DNA from: ATM1 sp003577165
Lineage (GTDB): Bacteria > Armatimonadota > Fimbriimonadia > Fimbriimonadales > ATM1
Assembly: GCA_030263715.1 (NCBI GenBank)
Contig: SZPM01000011.1
Span: 11,565-75,564 of the forward strand
Length of the DNA: 64,000 nt
Direction: 5' to 3'
The notes beneath the pieces were generated by a model. The model had not been told where the DNA came from and did no database searches. It saw only the letters and a program-made list of their open reading frames with translations. Made by a program: the position numbers and the translations under genes. The first letter of the stretch is position 1, and each line of letters begins with the position of its first letter. Below are positions 31,468 to 39,742 of this stretch, piece by piece.

Positions 31468-32618
31468 CGAAGCCGTTCGTCTCCCTCGCTCTCCTCTGCT
31501 CCGCCGTCTGCGGCTTTGCATCGAAGTTCCCCCTGATTACAGCGAAGTCCGCCATTGTAATGGACGCTGAAACGGGCGCGGTTCTGTACGGCCTCAACGA
31601 GCGCGAAGCGCGGTATCCAGCGAGCACGACGAAAGTCATGACGGCGCTCCTGCTCATCGAGAAGTGTGAGCCGAGCGAGATGATCATGGCGCCGCATGAC
31701 GTGGAGCAGATCGAAGCCTCCAGCCTCCACCTCGCACCGTTCGAAAGGCTGTCTGCGGAAGACATGTTGTATGCGCTGATGTTGAGGAGCGCGAACGATG
31801 CGGCGCACGCGGTCGCCTGTCACATAGGAGGCAATGACGAAGGATTCGCCAAACTGATGAACGGGCGTGCCGCACAAATCGGCTGCACCGACACCCATTT
31901 CACGAATCCCCACGGTCTGAAGGACCCGCTGCACAAGACTTCTGCTTACGATCTCGCGCTGATCACACGGGAGGCGATGAAGCACGAGCGATTTCGCTCT
32001 GCTGCCGGGTCGAAGAAGAAGTGGCTGATTCGCACGGGAAATCCTGCGGATCAATTGCTCGTCAGCAAAAACAAGTTTCTCGACGAGCCCGGCGCAGAGG
32101 GGGTCAAGACGGGGTGGACGATCCCAGCGGGCCGATGCTTCGTCGGCTCGAAGTCTGTGGACGGTTGGAGGCTGATCGTCGTCGTGTTGGGATCCGAGGA
32201 CTGGCTGCAGGACACCAAGGCTCTGTACGACTACGCGTTCTCGACGTTCCGGCGAGAAAAGGCGCTCTCGAAGGGAGATCGCGTAGGAGATGCGAGCGTG
32301 ACTCGCGGATCGAAGGAGTTGGTTCGAGGCGTCGTACGTCAGGACGTGACTGTGATCCTAGGAAGCAGTGGACCGCCGAATTTGCAGGTTACTTGGAACG
32401 AAGTTCACGCTCCCGTCGCGGCGGGCGAGATCATCGGCCGAGTTGTCGTTACCGATCCGGTCGCGGGGACGTCCGCGGAAGCGGATGTCGTTGCGGCGGA
32501 GGCCGTTGACGTGGAAGTTCCGATGACGAAGGGAGCGCTCATCCTGGCGGCGTTGCTCGGAATCGTGATTGTCGGAGCGCTCGCGATCGTCGCCGGGCGC
32601 AGAACGCGTCATGGGTGA
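31464..32618 (+). CDS. D-alanyl-D-alanine carboxypeptidase (DacF/PBP5-like)
   Basis: The 384-residue protein trims the terminal D-Ala of peptidoglycan stem peptides outside the membrane. The signal peptide is MTKPFVSLALLCSAVCGFA. The catalytic set is complete: STTK (SxxK) in YPASTTKVMTALLL, SAN in MLRSANDAAHAVA, and KTG in GVKTGWTIPAGRCF. The C-terminal domain (residues 260-350) is the PBP5 beta domain, and the end (GALILAALLGIVIVGALAIVA) is a membrane anchor. It is coupled to scpB (ATGA overlap) and overlaps the next gene by 8 bases. Confidence 0.94.
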   Translation: MTKPFVSLALLCSAVCGFASKFPLITAKSAIVMDAETGAVLYGLNEREARYPASTTKVMTALLLIEKCEPSEMIMAPHDVEQIEASSLHLAPFERLSAEDMLYALMLRSANDAAHAVACHIGGNDEGFAKLMNGRAAQIGCTDTHFTNPHGLKDPLHKTSAYDLALITREAMKHERFRSAAGSKKKWLIRTGNPADQLLVSKNKFLDEPGAEGVKTGWTIPAGRCFVGSKSVDGWRLIVVVLGSEDWLQDTKALYDYAFSTFRREKALSKGDRVGDASVTRGSKELVRGVVRQDVTVILGSSGPPNLQVTWNEVHAPVAAGEIIGRVVVTDPVAGTSAEADVVAAEAVDVEVPMTKGALILAALLGIVIVGALAIVAGRRTRHG

Positions 32619-33363
32619 GCGACTCCAGAAGATACTGGCAACCGCTGGGGTCTGCAGTCGACGGGATGCCAAGCAACTCATCCGCGACGGCGTCGTGAAG
32701 GTGGACGGTTGCGTCGTCACAGACACGGGCTTTCGCGTCGACTCGCAAGATGCTGTCATCACGGTGAGAGGGAAGAGGGTGCGAACTCCTCGGATGATGT
32801 ACGTGATGATGAACAAGCCGAAGGGGTACGTCACCACGCTTTCCGATCCTCAGAGACGAAGGACGGTTGCCGAGTTGCTTCCGAGGACCCCGGAGCGGCT
32901 CAAGCCGGTCGGCCGCCTGGACTTCGCCTCGGAAGGGTTGCTGCTGTTCACCAATGACGGCGACCTGATCCAGCGCCTCACGCATCCCTCCTTCGGCGTC
33001 TGGAAGGTCTACCGCGTCGAGGTATTCGGGTCGCTTCCTGAGAAGTCGATCGCGAGGCTGGAGCGAGGCGTCGTCATCGAGGGAAGGAGGACGGCGCCGG
33101 CCCGCGTTCGCGTCTTTTCGCACGATCCGAAGAAGGGTCGAACGACGCTAGAAGTGTCTGTACACGAGGGGAGGAAGCACCAGGTGCGCAACATGCTGGC
33201 GGCAGTCGGAGCCACGGTGGTGAGTCTGCGAAGGACGAAGGTGGGTCCGCTCACCCTCCGGGGGCTGGGGCCCGGCCAGTGCAGGGCTCTCACCCGGGAG
33301 GAGGTCGCCAGGCTGAAGCAGGCGACGGAAAACGCGCCGCGGCGACCGGCGGGGAACCGTTAG
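32611..33363 (+). CDS. Pseudouridine synthase, RluB/RsuA family
   Basis: The 250-residue protein has an N-terminal S4 RNA-binding domain (ERLQKILATAGVCSRRDAKQLIRDGVVKVDG) and a catalytic domain with the signature GRLDFASEGLLLFTNDGDLIQ near residue 108; the Asp in GRLD is the catalytic base. MMNKPKGYVTTLSDP and GRKHQVRNMLAAVG are further family blocks. It makes pseudouridine in rRNA, probably 23S in the peptidyl transferase centre if RluB-like. The ATG at 32611 overlaps the upstream gene by 8 bases; an in-frame ATG further upstream is rejected. Confidence 0.92.
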   Translation: MGERLQKILATAGVCSRRDAKQLIRDGVVKVDGCVVTDTGFRVDSQDAVITVRGKRVRTPRMMYVMMNKPKGYVTTLSDPQRRRTVAELLPRTPERLKPVGRLDFASEGLLLFTNDGDLIQRLTHPSFGVWKVYRVEVFGSLPEKSIARLERGVVIEGRRTAPARVRVFSHDPKKGRTTLEVSVHEGRKHQVRNMLAAVGATVVSLRRTKVGPLTLRGLGPGQCRALTREEVARLKQATENAPRRPAGNR

Positions 33364-33391
33364 CGCCGCTACCTTGTATAGTAGGTTTGTC

Positions 33392-33955
33392 ATGACTACA
33401 GGCAAGACCCTGGCAGTCCTTTCAGCGGCGGCCGCCGCCTGCCTCGCCATCGCGCTGGTCCCTCAGTCGAAGGATCACATCCCGGTTGGCGAGACCGCCC
33501 CTGCGTTTGAGCTGCAGGGCGCGGACGGGAAGCAGTACGCGCTGAAAGACCTTACGGGCAAGCAGCCCGTCTTCGTCCTTTTCTGGAAGGAACGGTGTCC
33601 GCACAACGGGCGCGCATCGGCCCTTTACAACAACCTGTTCGCCGCCTACGCTGGAAAGGTCCAGTTCCTCGGCGTCGTCACATCGACCGTCGACGGAGCG
33701 AAGAAGTGGGCCGAGAGTTTCGGATTGAAGTATCCGCTGCTTTCGGACAGCACGCGCAGCGCGATCTCCGCATTCCAATTGAAGAAGTCCATCTGCGTCA
33801 TCGAAATTGGGACTGACGGAAAGATCGCCGCTGTGTATCCTGGATATGGCGCCGACTCACTCAATGCCCTCAATCAGGCTCTTGCCAAGGCTGCGGGCAC
33901 GTCGGCCGTTCAAGTGGACCTCTCCTCAGCGCCGGGAGGCCTGACATGGGGGTGA
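33392..33955 (+). CDS. Thioredoxin-fold redoxin (AhpC/TSA-like), exported or anchored
   Basis: The 187-residue protein starts at the ATG at 33392 (MTTGKTLAVLSAAAAACLAIALVP, a signal or lipid-type leader) and has the redoxin domain APAFELQGADGKQYALKDL and VFVLFWKERCPHNGRASALY. The single active-site Cys is in RCPHNGR rather than a CxxC, so it resembles 1-Cys peroxiredoxin/TlpA-like folds with a changed resolving site. GLKYPLLSDSTRSAISAF follows. Substrate unknown. It is the last gene of the scpA group, and two hairpins follow. Confidence 0.85.
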   Translation: MTTGKTLAVLSAAAAACLAIALVPQSKDHIPVGETAPAFELQGADGKQYALKDLTGKQPVFVLFWKERCPHNGRASALYNNLFAAYAGKVQFLGVVTSTVDGAKKWAESFGLKYPLLSDSTRSAISAFQLKKSICVIEIGTDGKIAAVYPGYGADSLNALNQALAKAAGTSAVQVDLSSAPGGLTWG

Positions 33956-33970
33956 GCGTTCTAAGCAAGT

Positions 33971-34026
33971 GCTTCCTGGTCAGGAAGCGATGTGGTTGAA
34001 GGCTCGCTGCTTGCGAGCCTTTCTCC
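33971..34026 (+). terminator. Tandem hairpins closing the scpA operon
   Basis: The first hairpin is GCTTCCTG (33971-33978) with CAGGAAGC (33981-33988). The second pairs AAGGCTCGC (33999-34007) with GCGAGCCTT (34013-34021) around TGCTT and is followed by a T-rich run (TCTCCTTTTTG), a good intrinsic terminator. Confidence 0.85.
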
Positions 34027-34061
34027 TTTTTGTCTGAAGTCGCCGTACCGTTGGGCTCGCG

Positions 34062-35537
34062 CTAAGGGCTGTCCGCATTCCGGGATGTGAACCGGAACAG
34101 GATGGACGCAACTAACGCGAGCAGCGCAACCCAGCGCGCGATCTCATGGATCAGCGGCAAAACGCGTGACGGCTGTCCGAGGACAACGTCGGCTCGCGCG
34201 ATCGCCGGCTGGTCCGGTTCCGTTTGTGCGACGATGCGTCCGAGCGCATCGATGACGACGCTGCGACCCAAAGGCGAACTGCGAACAAGTGGGAGCCGAT
34301 TCTCGACGGCGCGCAGCACAGCCGCCGCCTCGAGGTTTCCGATAGCGCCGGTTCCGTGATACCAGTCATCCATGCTGATGACCGCGAGGAGATTTGCGCC
34401 ATCGGCCGCATGATGGCGAGCAACTTCCTCGAAAAGGGCCTCGAAGCAAACGAGCCCGCCGACACGGAGTTTCCCGATCGTAAGCGTCTTTGGTTCCGTC
34501 GCTGCGATCAGATCGCCACTCGGGATGTTGAAACTGTCGACAAATCCCAAACTGTCTCGGAATGGGACGTACTCGCCGAAGATGACGAGCCGGACCTTGT
34601 CCGCGTACTGCCATGTCTTCCCATCCCAAGCGTAAAGGCTCTGATACGAGCCAACTTCGGCATGGCGTTGTGCGCCGACGAGGACGGGGGTGCTGCCGGA
34701 CACTTCAAAGGGAAGCACCGGAGCCTTCTCGCCGTACGCAGTACCGATTCCTTCGGGAAGCACGATCAAATCGCGATGGGACGCTTCCCCCACCCGGAGC
34801 AGATCAGGAACGGACTCCGACAGTCTGCGCATCTGCTCATCTTTTGGCAAGTAAGCCAGGTCCACTCCGGGCTGTGCAGCGATCACATTCGCCGTCGGAC
34901 CAGAGGGGGGGGCGAGGAACGACAGGATCGAGGCAACCGCCACTCCAACACCGACAAGCACGTATCGCCGCGTTGTCTTGGCGGCCTCCGCTTTCATCAT
35001 CATCGCTGCGATGACGTTGATCCAGCAGATCCAAGCCGAGAGCATGTAGGGCCCGAACCACCACGCGGGCTGCAGCAAGGGGGGCAAGGGAACAAGGGCC
35101 GACGCGGACAACGCCCATGGGAAATAGAGGTACGGAATCATGGAGCGGAACGCCTCGACGCCCGCCCACACCAAGGGGATCGCCCAGTACGCTTTGACGG
35201 CGATGAGTTTCTGACTCGCGTAGGCGAAGAGTCCGAAGTAAAGGGCGAAGAGAGCGACGACGATCAGCCAAGGGACCGAACCGAGCCACGGAGAGTGAGT
35301 CCACTTCGTCACAAATTGCGCGAGCCAGAAGATGTTCACCGATCCGAAGCCAAGTCCGTAAAGGTAGCCCCGCGCGAACGCGGCCCTGCCGCTCGCTCCA
35401 TCCAAACCGAGCAAGAGCGGCACAAGGCTTACGAAGCAGAGGAGAAACAGATTGAATGGCGGGAGGGCCAGCGCGCCAAGAACCCCGCCGAGAAACGGGA
35501 AGCCGATCGCGCGAAGACGTCCGCCCTTCTTAGCCAA
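34062..35537 (-). CDS. lnt: Apolipoprotein N-acyltransferase
   Basis: Lnt adds the third acyl chain to lipoproteins in the inner membrane, which suggests a two-membrane (diderm) envelope. The 491-residue protein has seven or eight N-terminal membrane helices (from FPFLGGVLGALALPPFNLFLL onward) and a nitrilase domain with the Glu-Lys-Cys triad: DLIVLPEGIGTAYG (Glu), ADKVRLVIFGEYVPFRD (Lys) and GGLVCFEALFEE (Cys). The start is a TTG at 35537, overlapping the end of the upstream phosphatase gene by 8 bases; no ATG is available before the membrane domain. A frame open further upstream is non-coding shadow. Confidence 0.9.
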   Translation of the reverse strand: MAKKGGRLRAIGFPFLGGVLGALALPPFNLFLLCFVSLVPLLLGLDGASGRAAFARGYLYGLGFGSVNIFWLAQFVTKWTHSPWLGSVPWLIVVALFALYFGLFAYASQKLIAVKAYWAIPLVWAGVEAFRSMIPYLYFPWALSASALVPLPPLLQPAWWFGPYMLSAWICWINVIAAMMMKAEAAKTTRRYVLVGVGVAVASILSFLAPPSGPTANVIAAQPGVDLAYLPKDEQMRRLSESVPDLLRVGEASHRDLIVLPEGIGTAYGEKAPVLPFEVSGSTPVLVGAQRHAEVGSYQSLYAWDGKTWQYADKVRLVIFGEYVPFRDSLGFVDSFNIPSGDLIAATEPKTLTIGKLRVGGLVCFEALFEEVARHHAADGANLLAVISMDDWYHGTGAIGNLEAAAVLRAVENRLPLVRSSPLGRSVVIDALGRIVAQTEPDQPAIARADVVLGQPSRVLPLIHEIARWVALLALVASILFRFTSRNADSP

Positions 35538-36168
35538 GGCCCGCCGCTTCCGAAGGAACTGCCTCGAGGTGTTCCACGTCGTTGAATCGGACCAGGCGGC
35601 GCCTGCCGTTGTCGTCGATTTCGATCTCCGTAACGCTGCAGTTCGGAACGCGGATGCACGCGGCAGTCTTTGGAGTGCCGTGCAAGAGAGCCGCACACAT
35701 CGCTGCAATCACGCCTCCATGTGCGACGATCGCAATGGAGCCTTCGCGGTGAGCATCTAGGAGGTCGAAGAGAAAGTGGCTGGCCCGCATGAACACCTCG
35801 ATCCCTGACTCTCCGCCTGGCGGCGAATGAAGTGAGGGATCTTGCCGATAGGCTTTCCATTCTCCGGGGTGCGTCCTCTCGGCGTCGTCGGCCGTGATGC
35901 CCTCCCATTCGCCGTAGTCCCTCTCGCGGAGACGGGTGTCCACCTTCGGCTGGAGGTTCGTCAGCGCCCCGAGGGTGGCCGCGGTTTGGAGGCAGCGGCC
36001 GAGGTCGCTCGAGTAGATGTCCGTGAGGCCGAGGGATGCCAGATGCTCGGCCAGGCATTGGCTTTGGAGCGCACCTACTGCGTCGAGGGGGGAGTCGCCT
36101 TGTCCCTGGTTTCGCCCTTCCTGATTCCAGACGGTTCGCCCGTGACGGGCCAGGTAGAGGCGGAGCAT
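35530..36168 (-). CDS. Histidine phosphatase family protein (phosphoglycerate-mutase-like)
   Basis: The 212-residue protein starts at the ATG at 36166-36168, MLRLYLARHGRTVWNQEGRNQGQGDSPLD, with the RHG phosphohistidine motif. IYSSDLGRCLQTAATLG and LRERDYGEWEGIT with its conserved Glu follow, and the second His is in IAIVAHGGVIAAM. Members dephosphorylate sugars, alpha-ribazole or proteins; the pattern suits a CobC/PhoE-like phosphatase, and the substrate is unknown. It overlaps lnt by 8 bases and follows the Clp1-like gene by 7, so the three are probably one operon. Confidence 0.9.
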   Translation of the reverse strand: MLRLYLARHGRTVWNQEGRNQGQGDSPLDAVGALQSQCLAEHLASLGLTDIYSSDLGRCLQTAATLGALTNLQPKVDTRLRERDYGEWEGITADDAERTHPGEWKAYRQDPSLHSPPGGESGIEVFMRASHFLFDLLDAHREGSIAIVAHGGVIAAMCAALLHGTPKTAACIRVPNCSVTEIEIDDNGRRRLVRFNDVEHLEAVPSEAAGLG

Positions 36169-36175
36169 GGCGGGT

Positions 36176-37129
36176 TTATACCTGCCAGGGTTTGAGTTCA
36201 CCGATCGGCTGGAAGCCCTCGCCGAGCCTGGTCCGACCGAGCCGAACCCTGTGAACTGGAAGCGGCGCCTCAGCGGGGGATCGCAGAATCAGCGCGCCCC
36301 GATCGAAGTCGATTCGGACGAGAAGGCCGAGCGCGAAGCAGGTGCCCATGCGGTCCTCGAGTCCGCACACGATCCCTGCGAAGTCCTGCGGGTCGCAGGT
36401 GACGAGGGTGGCGCATGCGAAGTGGCGAAGCGCCAATGAGACGGTTTCGTCCCCCGGCCATCCGGGTGTTACGACGTACAACACGTTGTGGGCGACCTCT
36501 GCGTAGTGCGCGGAGATGAAGCCCAGGTCGCGAAGTTCCGCGAGTTCGGTCGGCTCCAGGGGCAGGCCGCTTCCGAACCGCGCGCCCATGACGCTGATCC
36601 CTTCGAGAGAGACCTCATGCGTCTGCGAGCCTTCGAAGGCCGTCGCCCAGGCTGCCTTCTGGCGCACGGAAAGACCAGCCTTGCTCCTGAGCGGCGCGGT
36701 GTCCGGTTCGAGGCTTTGCACCTCGCAGCCGGGCTTCAATTGGAGGAGGCTCTGCGGCTCCTGAATGCCGATAGCGATGCACGAGGTGGGCTCCAGCACG
36801 TTGGCGACGGCCCGCGAGACGTGCACGTGAAGGGAGGTTGGAGTCTGTACGGGCCACTCGACGACGAGGTCGACGTCTCTAGCCTGGTCGGCAGCCCAGG
36901 CGAGCGCCTCCATCGCGGCGAGCGGGTCCTGGGAAGGAGTGAGGGAGCCGATGAAGCGGAACCCCATCGGGGCCATGCCCGGCCCGTAGAGTGAGGCGCA
37001 TCCGGGGGGGTTGGGGGACTGGCGGGCTGGGTCGAGGTTTAGGAACCAGGCGCCCTGGCGGCAGCGTTCCGAGGCCACGGCGGTCTTGCCGGTCTGGCTC
37101 GGTCCGATGATGAGGGTGCGCCGGCCCAT
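36176..37129 (-). CDS. Clp1/Grc3-like P-loop protein (possible polynucleotide 5'-kinase)
   Basis: The 317-residue protein begins MGRRTLIIGPSQTGKTAVASE with a Walker A (GPSQTGKT, residues 9-16), then FLNLDPARQSPNPPGCASLYGP, which follows the Clp1/Grc3 blocks xxDLDPGQ and PGxxSL, and GFRFIGSLTPSQDPLAAMEAL, which fits the F.GS..P block. The family in archaea and eukaryotes phosphorylates RNA or DNA 5' hydroxyls; bacterial members are poorly studied. I infer a kinase or a related P-loop NTPase. The start at 37129 is preferred over the TTG at 37141. It is 31 bases downstream of the tRNA-Pro gene and on the same strand. Confidence 0.6.
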   Translation of the reverse strand: MGRRTLIIGPSQTGKTAVASERCRQGAWFLNLDPARQSPNPPGCASLYGPGMAPMGFRFIGSLTPSQDPLAAMEALAWAADQARDVDLVVEWPVQTPTSLHVHVSRAVANVLEPTSCIAIGIQEPQSLLQLKPGCEVQSLEPDTAPLRSKAGLSVRQKAAWATAFEGSQTHEVSLEGISVMGARFGSGLPLEPTELAELRDLGFISAHYAEVAHNVLYVVTPGWPGDETVSLALRHFACATLVTCDPQDFAGIVCGLEDRMGTCFALGLLVRIDFDRGALILRSPAEAPLPVHRVRLGRTRLGEGFQPIGELKPWQV

Positions 37130-37160
37130 GGGCTCACTCAAGTACGGGGAGATTCAAGTT

Positions 37161-37237
37161 GGTCGGGGCGGGCAGATTTGAACTGCCGACCTCTGCGTCC
37201 CGAACGCAGCGCTCTACCAGGCTGAGCCACGCCCCGA
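37161..37237 (-). tRNA. tRNA-Pro (CGG)
   Basis: The minus strand reads CGGGGCGTGGCTCAGCCTGG, folding into a cloverleaf of 77 bases: acceptor CGGGGCG with CGCCCCG, discriminator A and encoded CCA (37163-37161). The anticodon arm is CTGCG-TTCGGGA-CGCAG with anticodon CGG, reading CCG. It lies between the small basic gene and the Clp1-like gene on the same strand and may be co-transcribed with both. Confidence 0.96.
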
Positions 37238-37261
37238 CGACCGGCGGATTATACCGACGGC

Positions 37262-37432
37262 CTATTCGGCTACCGGCTCTTCCTTCTTCTTGGTCGCCCT
37301 CTTCTTGGGTTTCTCCGGTGCGGTCGGAGCCTGCTCGGAAGGCAGGATGAAAACCGACTTTTGCCGGCCTTTCAGTCGCTGTTGGATCGTGCGGCGGCGC
37401 TTCGGTTTACGGTCGTTGCGTTCGATTCCCAT
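37262..37432 (-). CDS. Small basic Lys/Arg-rich protein, unknown function
   Basis: This 56-residue frame has ATG at 37430-37432 and stop TAG (complement of 37262-37264). It reads MGIERNDRKPKRRRTIQQR, then LKGRQKSVFILPSEQAP, and ends in a Lys-rich tail (KPKKRATKKKEEPVAE). AAGGA lies about 11 bases upstream. The high Lys/Arg content and IQQRLKGRQKSVFIL core suggest nucleic-acid binding. I do not recognise a family; it is not a ribosomal protein I know. It is 24 bases upstream of the tRNA-Pro gene on the same strand. Confidence 0.5.
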   Translation of the reverse strand: MGIERNDRKPKRRRTIQQRLKGRQKSVFILPSEQAPTAPEKPKKRATKKKEEPVAE

Positions 37433-37490
37433 TGGCGTGGCGTCCTTGATTGCGGCGGCGAGGATACCCGAAGGCGGTGGACGCTCCCGC

Positions 37491-37496
37491 TATACT
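37491..37496 (+). promoter_or_regulatory. Possible -10 element upstream of the MoxR gene
   Basis: TATACT lies 78 bases before the MoxR start, with no good -35. Between them a perfect 7-bp inverted repeat (ATGCGGG 37510-37516 with CCCGCAT 37531-37537) could form a leader hairpin. Confidence 0.35.
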
Positions 37497-37573
37497 GGGA
37501 GAAGGACGGATGCGGGGGAACGAATCTGAACCCGCATACGTTCAAAACATACATCTTTTGTCAGAGGTGAAAT

Positions 37574-38524
37574 TTGGGTCCTCATGAAGTGTCCAGCCGC
37601 GCCAAGCAGATGGCCGCGGAGGTTCAGCGCGTCATCCTTGGGAAGCCGGAAACGATCGAGCGGGCGATTCTGGCGCTCCTTTGCAACGGCCACATCCTCC
37701 TGGAGGACATCCCCGGCGTAGGCAAGACCACTCTGTCGAAGGCGCTGGCCCGTACCATCGGCGGCGAGTTTCGGCGGATCCAGTTCACTCCCGACCTTCT
37801 CCCAGCAGACATTACAGGGACGAGCGTCTTCAATCAGAAAACGATGGAGTTCGTATTCCGGGAGGGGCCGATCTTCGGCAACGTGGTGCTCGCGGATGAA
37901 ATCAACCGCGCTACTCCGAAGACGCAGGCGGCGCTTCTGGAGGCCATGGAAGAGAGGCAGGTCACGACGGACGGCACTACAAGGAAACTGCCCGATCCTT
38001 TCTTCGTCATCGCGACCCAGAACAACGTCGAATTGACCGGAACCTATCCGCTTCCGGAAGCTCAGTTGGACCGGTTCTTTGCGAAACTGTCCATCGGATA
38101 TCCAGATCGGGCGACGGAAATCGAAATCCTGAAGTCTCAGCAAACTCAGCATCCGATCGAGGCAGTGCAGCAGGTCGTATCGCCGCACGAGCTCAAGGAG
38201 ATGCAAGGCGCCGTTCGAGAGATCTACGTTCACGACTCGATTCGCGATTACATCGTTTCGATTGTGTCTGCGACTCGCGAAACGAACCAGATCCTCCTGG
38301 GAGCCAGCCCGCGTGGTTCGCTGCTTTTGATGCAAGCGGCCCAGGCTCATGCAGCGTTCCATGGCAAGGAGTTCGTGAGGCCGGACGATGTGAAGATGAT
38401 GGCTTCGTCGGTGCTTGCCCACCGCGTGATTCCGAGGGCCGATCTTCGTTCGCGCGGCGTAGAGGTCGACGAACTCATCGAAACGCTCGTTGACGGAGTG
38501 CGCGCTCCAGTTCCGGTCGCATAG
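37574..38524 (+). CDS. MoxR-type AAA+ ATPase
   Basis: The 316-residue protein has Walker A in ILLEDIPGVGKTTLSKALAR, Walker B in GNVVLADEINRATPKTQAALLEAMEE, sensor 1 in FFVIATQN, and the closing winged domain (PRGSLLLMQAAQAHAAFHGKEFVRPDDVK). MoxR ATPases act as chaperone-like helpers for protein assembly, usually with a DUF58 partner, as here. The start is TTG at 37574 after GAGGTGA; no ATG is in frame until residue 13 (37610), so either start is possible. The stop abuts the DUF58 start. Confidence 0.93.
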   Translation: MGPHEVSSRAKQMAAEVQRVILGKPETIERAILALLCNGHILLEDIPGVGKTTLSKALARTIGGEFRRIQFTPDLLPADITGTSVFNQKTMEFVFREGPIFGNVVLADEINRATPKTQAALLEAMEERQVTTDGTTRKLPDPFFVIATQNNVELTGTYPLPEAQLDRFFAKLSIGYPDRATEIEILKSQQTQHPIEAVQQVVSPHELKEMQGAVREIYVHDSIRDYIVSIVSATRETNQILLGASPRGSLLLMQAAQAHAAFHGKEFVRPDDVKMMASSVLAHRVIPRADLRSRGVEVDELIETLVDGVRAPVPVA

Positions 38525-39742
38525 ATGCGACGCTACGCCGTACTCACGCTTTCTGTTTCTGCCATCTTCCTGATGGCCGTCGGCGTGCTCGCGAACAGCA
38601 AAACGCTCTTCATCATGTGCACGCTCATGATGATGACGTTGGTCGCGATGCGCCTGCAGGCGATGTTAGCGACGCGGGGACTGAAGTTTGAGAGGATCGC
38701 TCCAACCGTCATGGTCGCCGGTGAGCTCGTTTCGATTCGCCTGCGCGTGTGGTCGTTGATCCGCCTGAGAAGGCCGCTGCTCATCATCACGGATGTGCTC
38801 CCTCCCAAGCTCGCTTCCGAGACTGACCTTCGCCCGCTCCCCGTCGCGCCCAATTTTGAGGAGGCGGTCGAAACGCGATATGAGATTCGACCGCTGAAGC
38901 GGGGCATCTTCCGGTGGTCGCGGGTGCGCGTGACGAGCACGGACTCTTTGGGGCTGATCATGGTGACGCGGGAATACGAAACGGAGCCCTTCGAGGTCGT
39001 GATTCACCCTGCCAAGATTCCGTTCGGCGCGGACATGCTCGCACTCAGCGGCTGGGGCGCGAACCAATCCGACGAAGGGCGGAATCGGGGTGTCGGCATC
39101 GAGCCTCGGGGCGTGCGCGAGTTCATGCCCGGCGATTCACTTCGGCAGGTGCATTGGAAGTCCACGGCGCGAACTGGTGTTCTTCAGGTGAAGGAGTTCG
39201 ACACAGGTTTCAACACGAACCTCCTGATGATGGTTCAGCAGACGGACGGGACCGAAGCGGGCGATGGGGCGCTCACGACGCTTGAGGCGATGTGCGGACA
39301 TGCTGCGTTCCTCGCAGACGTCATGTTGAATCGCGGGAGTACCGTTTCGTTACCGAATCTGGAGTCGCCGCAAGTCACACCAGCGAATTCGAGCGCAGTG
39401 AGATTCCGACAGGTTTGCGACGCATTGTCGGCAGCCAACGCGGATCGTCACCATTCGTTTGCGTCGGAATTCGATTCCGTTCTTCAGAAACTGCGAGGCG
39501 GTTCGACTCTTGTGCTGTTCCTTTCGGCGGCAGAGCCCGGACTCTCGGACGCGATTCGTCGCGCTGCCAACCATGCGCAGGTCGTTTGCCTGGTTTACGA
39601 CGCTCCTTCCTACGCGGGCACTCCGCTTGCCAAGGGCCGCATCCCTGCGACGGATCCCGACTTTCTTGCAGCAATATCCATGCCCGGCGTGACCATCAAG
39701 ATGATGGCAAACCCGTTCCACAGCGATGAGAAAGCGGCTTAG
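38525..39742 (+). CDS. DUF58-domain membrane protein
   Basis: The 405-residue protein has two N-terminal membrane helices (VLTLSVSAIFLMAVGVLAN and LFIMCTLMMMTLVAMRLQAM). A beta-rich domain follows, then the DUF58 signature GNRGVGIEPRGVREFMPGDSLRQVHWKSTARTG variant (EPRGVREFMPGDSLRQVHWK), and a vWA-like region. DUF58 proteins pair with MoxR ATPases and transglutaminases. Role in envelope assembly is inferred from the family. It overlaps the transglutaminase gene by 17 bases. Confidence 0.9.
   Translation: MRRYAVLTLSVSAIFLMAVGVLANSKTLFIMCTLMMMTLVAMRLQAMLATRGLKFERIAPTVMVAGELVSIRLRVWSLIRLRRPLLIITDVLPPKLASETDLRPLPVAPNFEEAVETRYEIRPLKRGIFRWSRVRVTSTDSLGLIMVTREYETEPFEVVIHPAKIPFGADMLALSGWGANQSDEGRNRGVGIEPRGVREFMPGDSLRQVHWKSTARTGVLQVKEFDTGFNTNLLMMVQQTDGTEAGDGALTTLEAMCGHAAFLADVMLNRGSTVSLPNLESPQVTPANSSAVRFRQVCDALSAANADRHHSFASEFDSVLQKLRGGSTLVLFLSAAEPGLSDAIRRAANHAQVVCLVYDAPSYAGTPLAKGRIPATDPDFLAAISMPGVTIKMMANPFHSDEKAA

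Noticed and set aside
34224..35585. Plus-strand ORF of 453 codons
   Set aside because: Antisense to lnt, which has a complete catalytic triad; composition is shadow-like.
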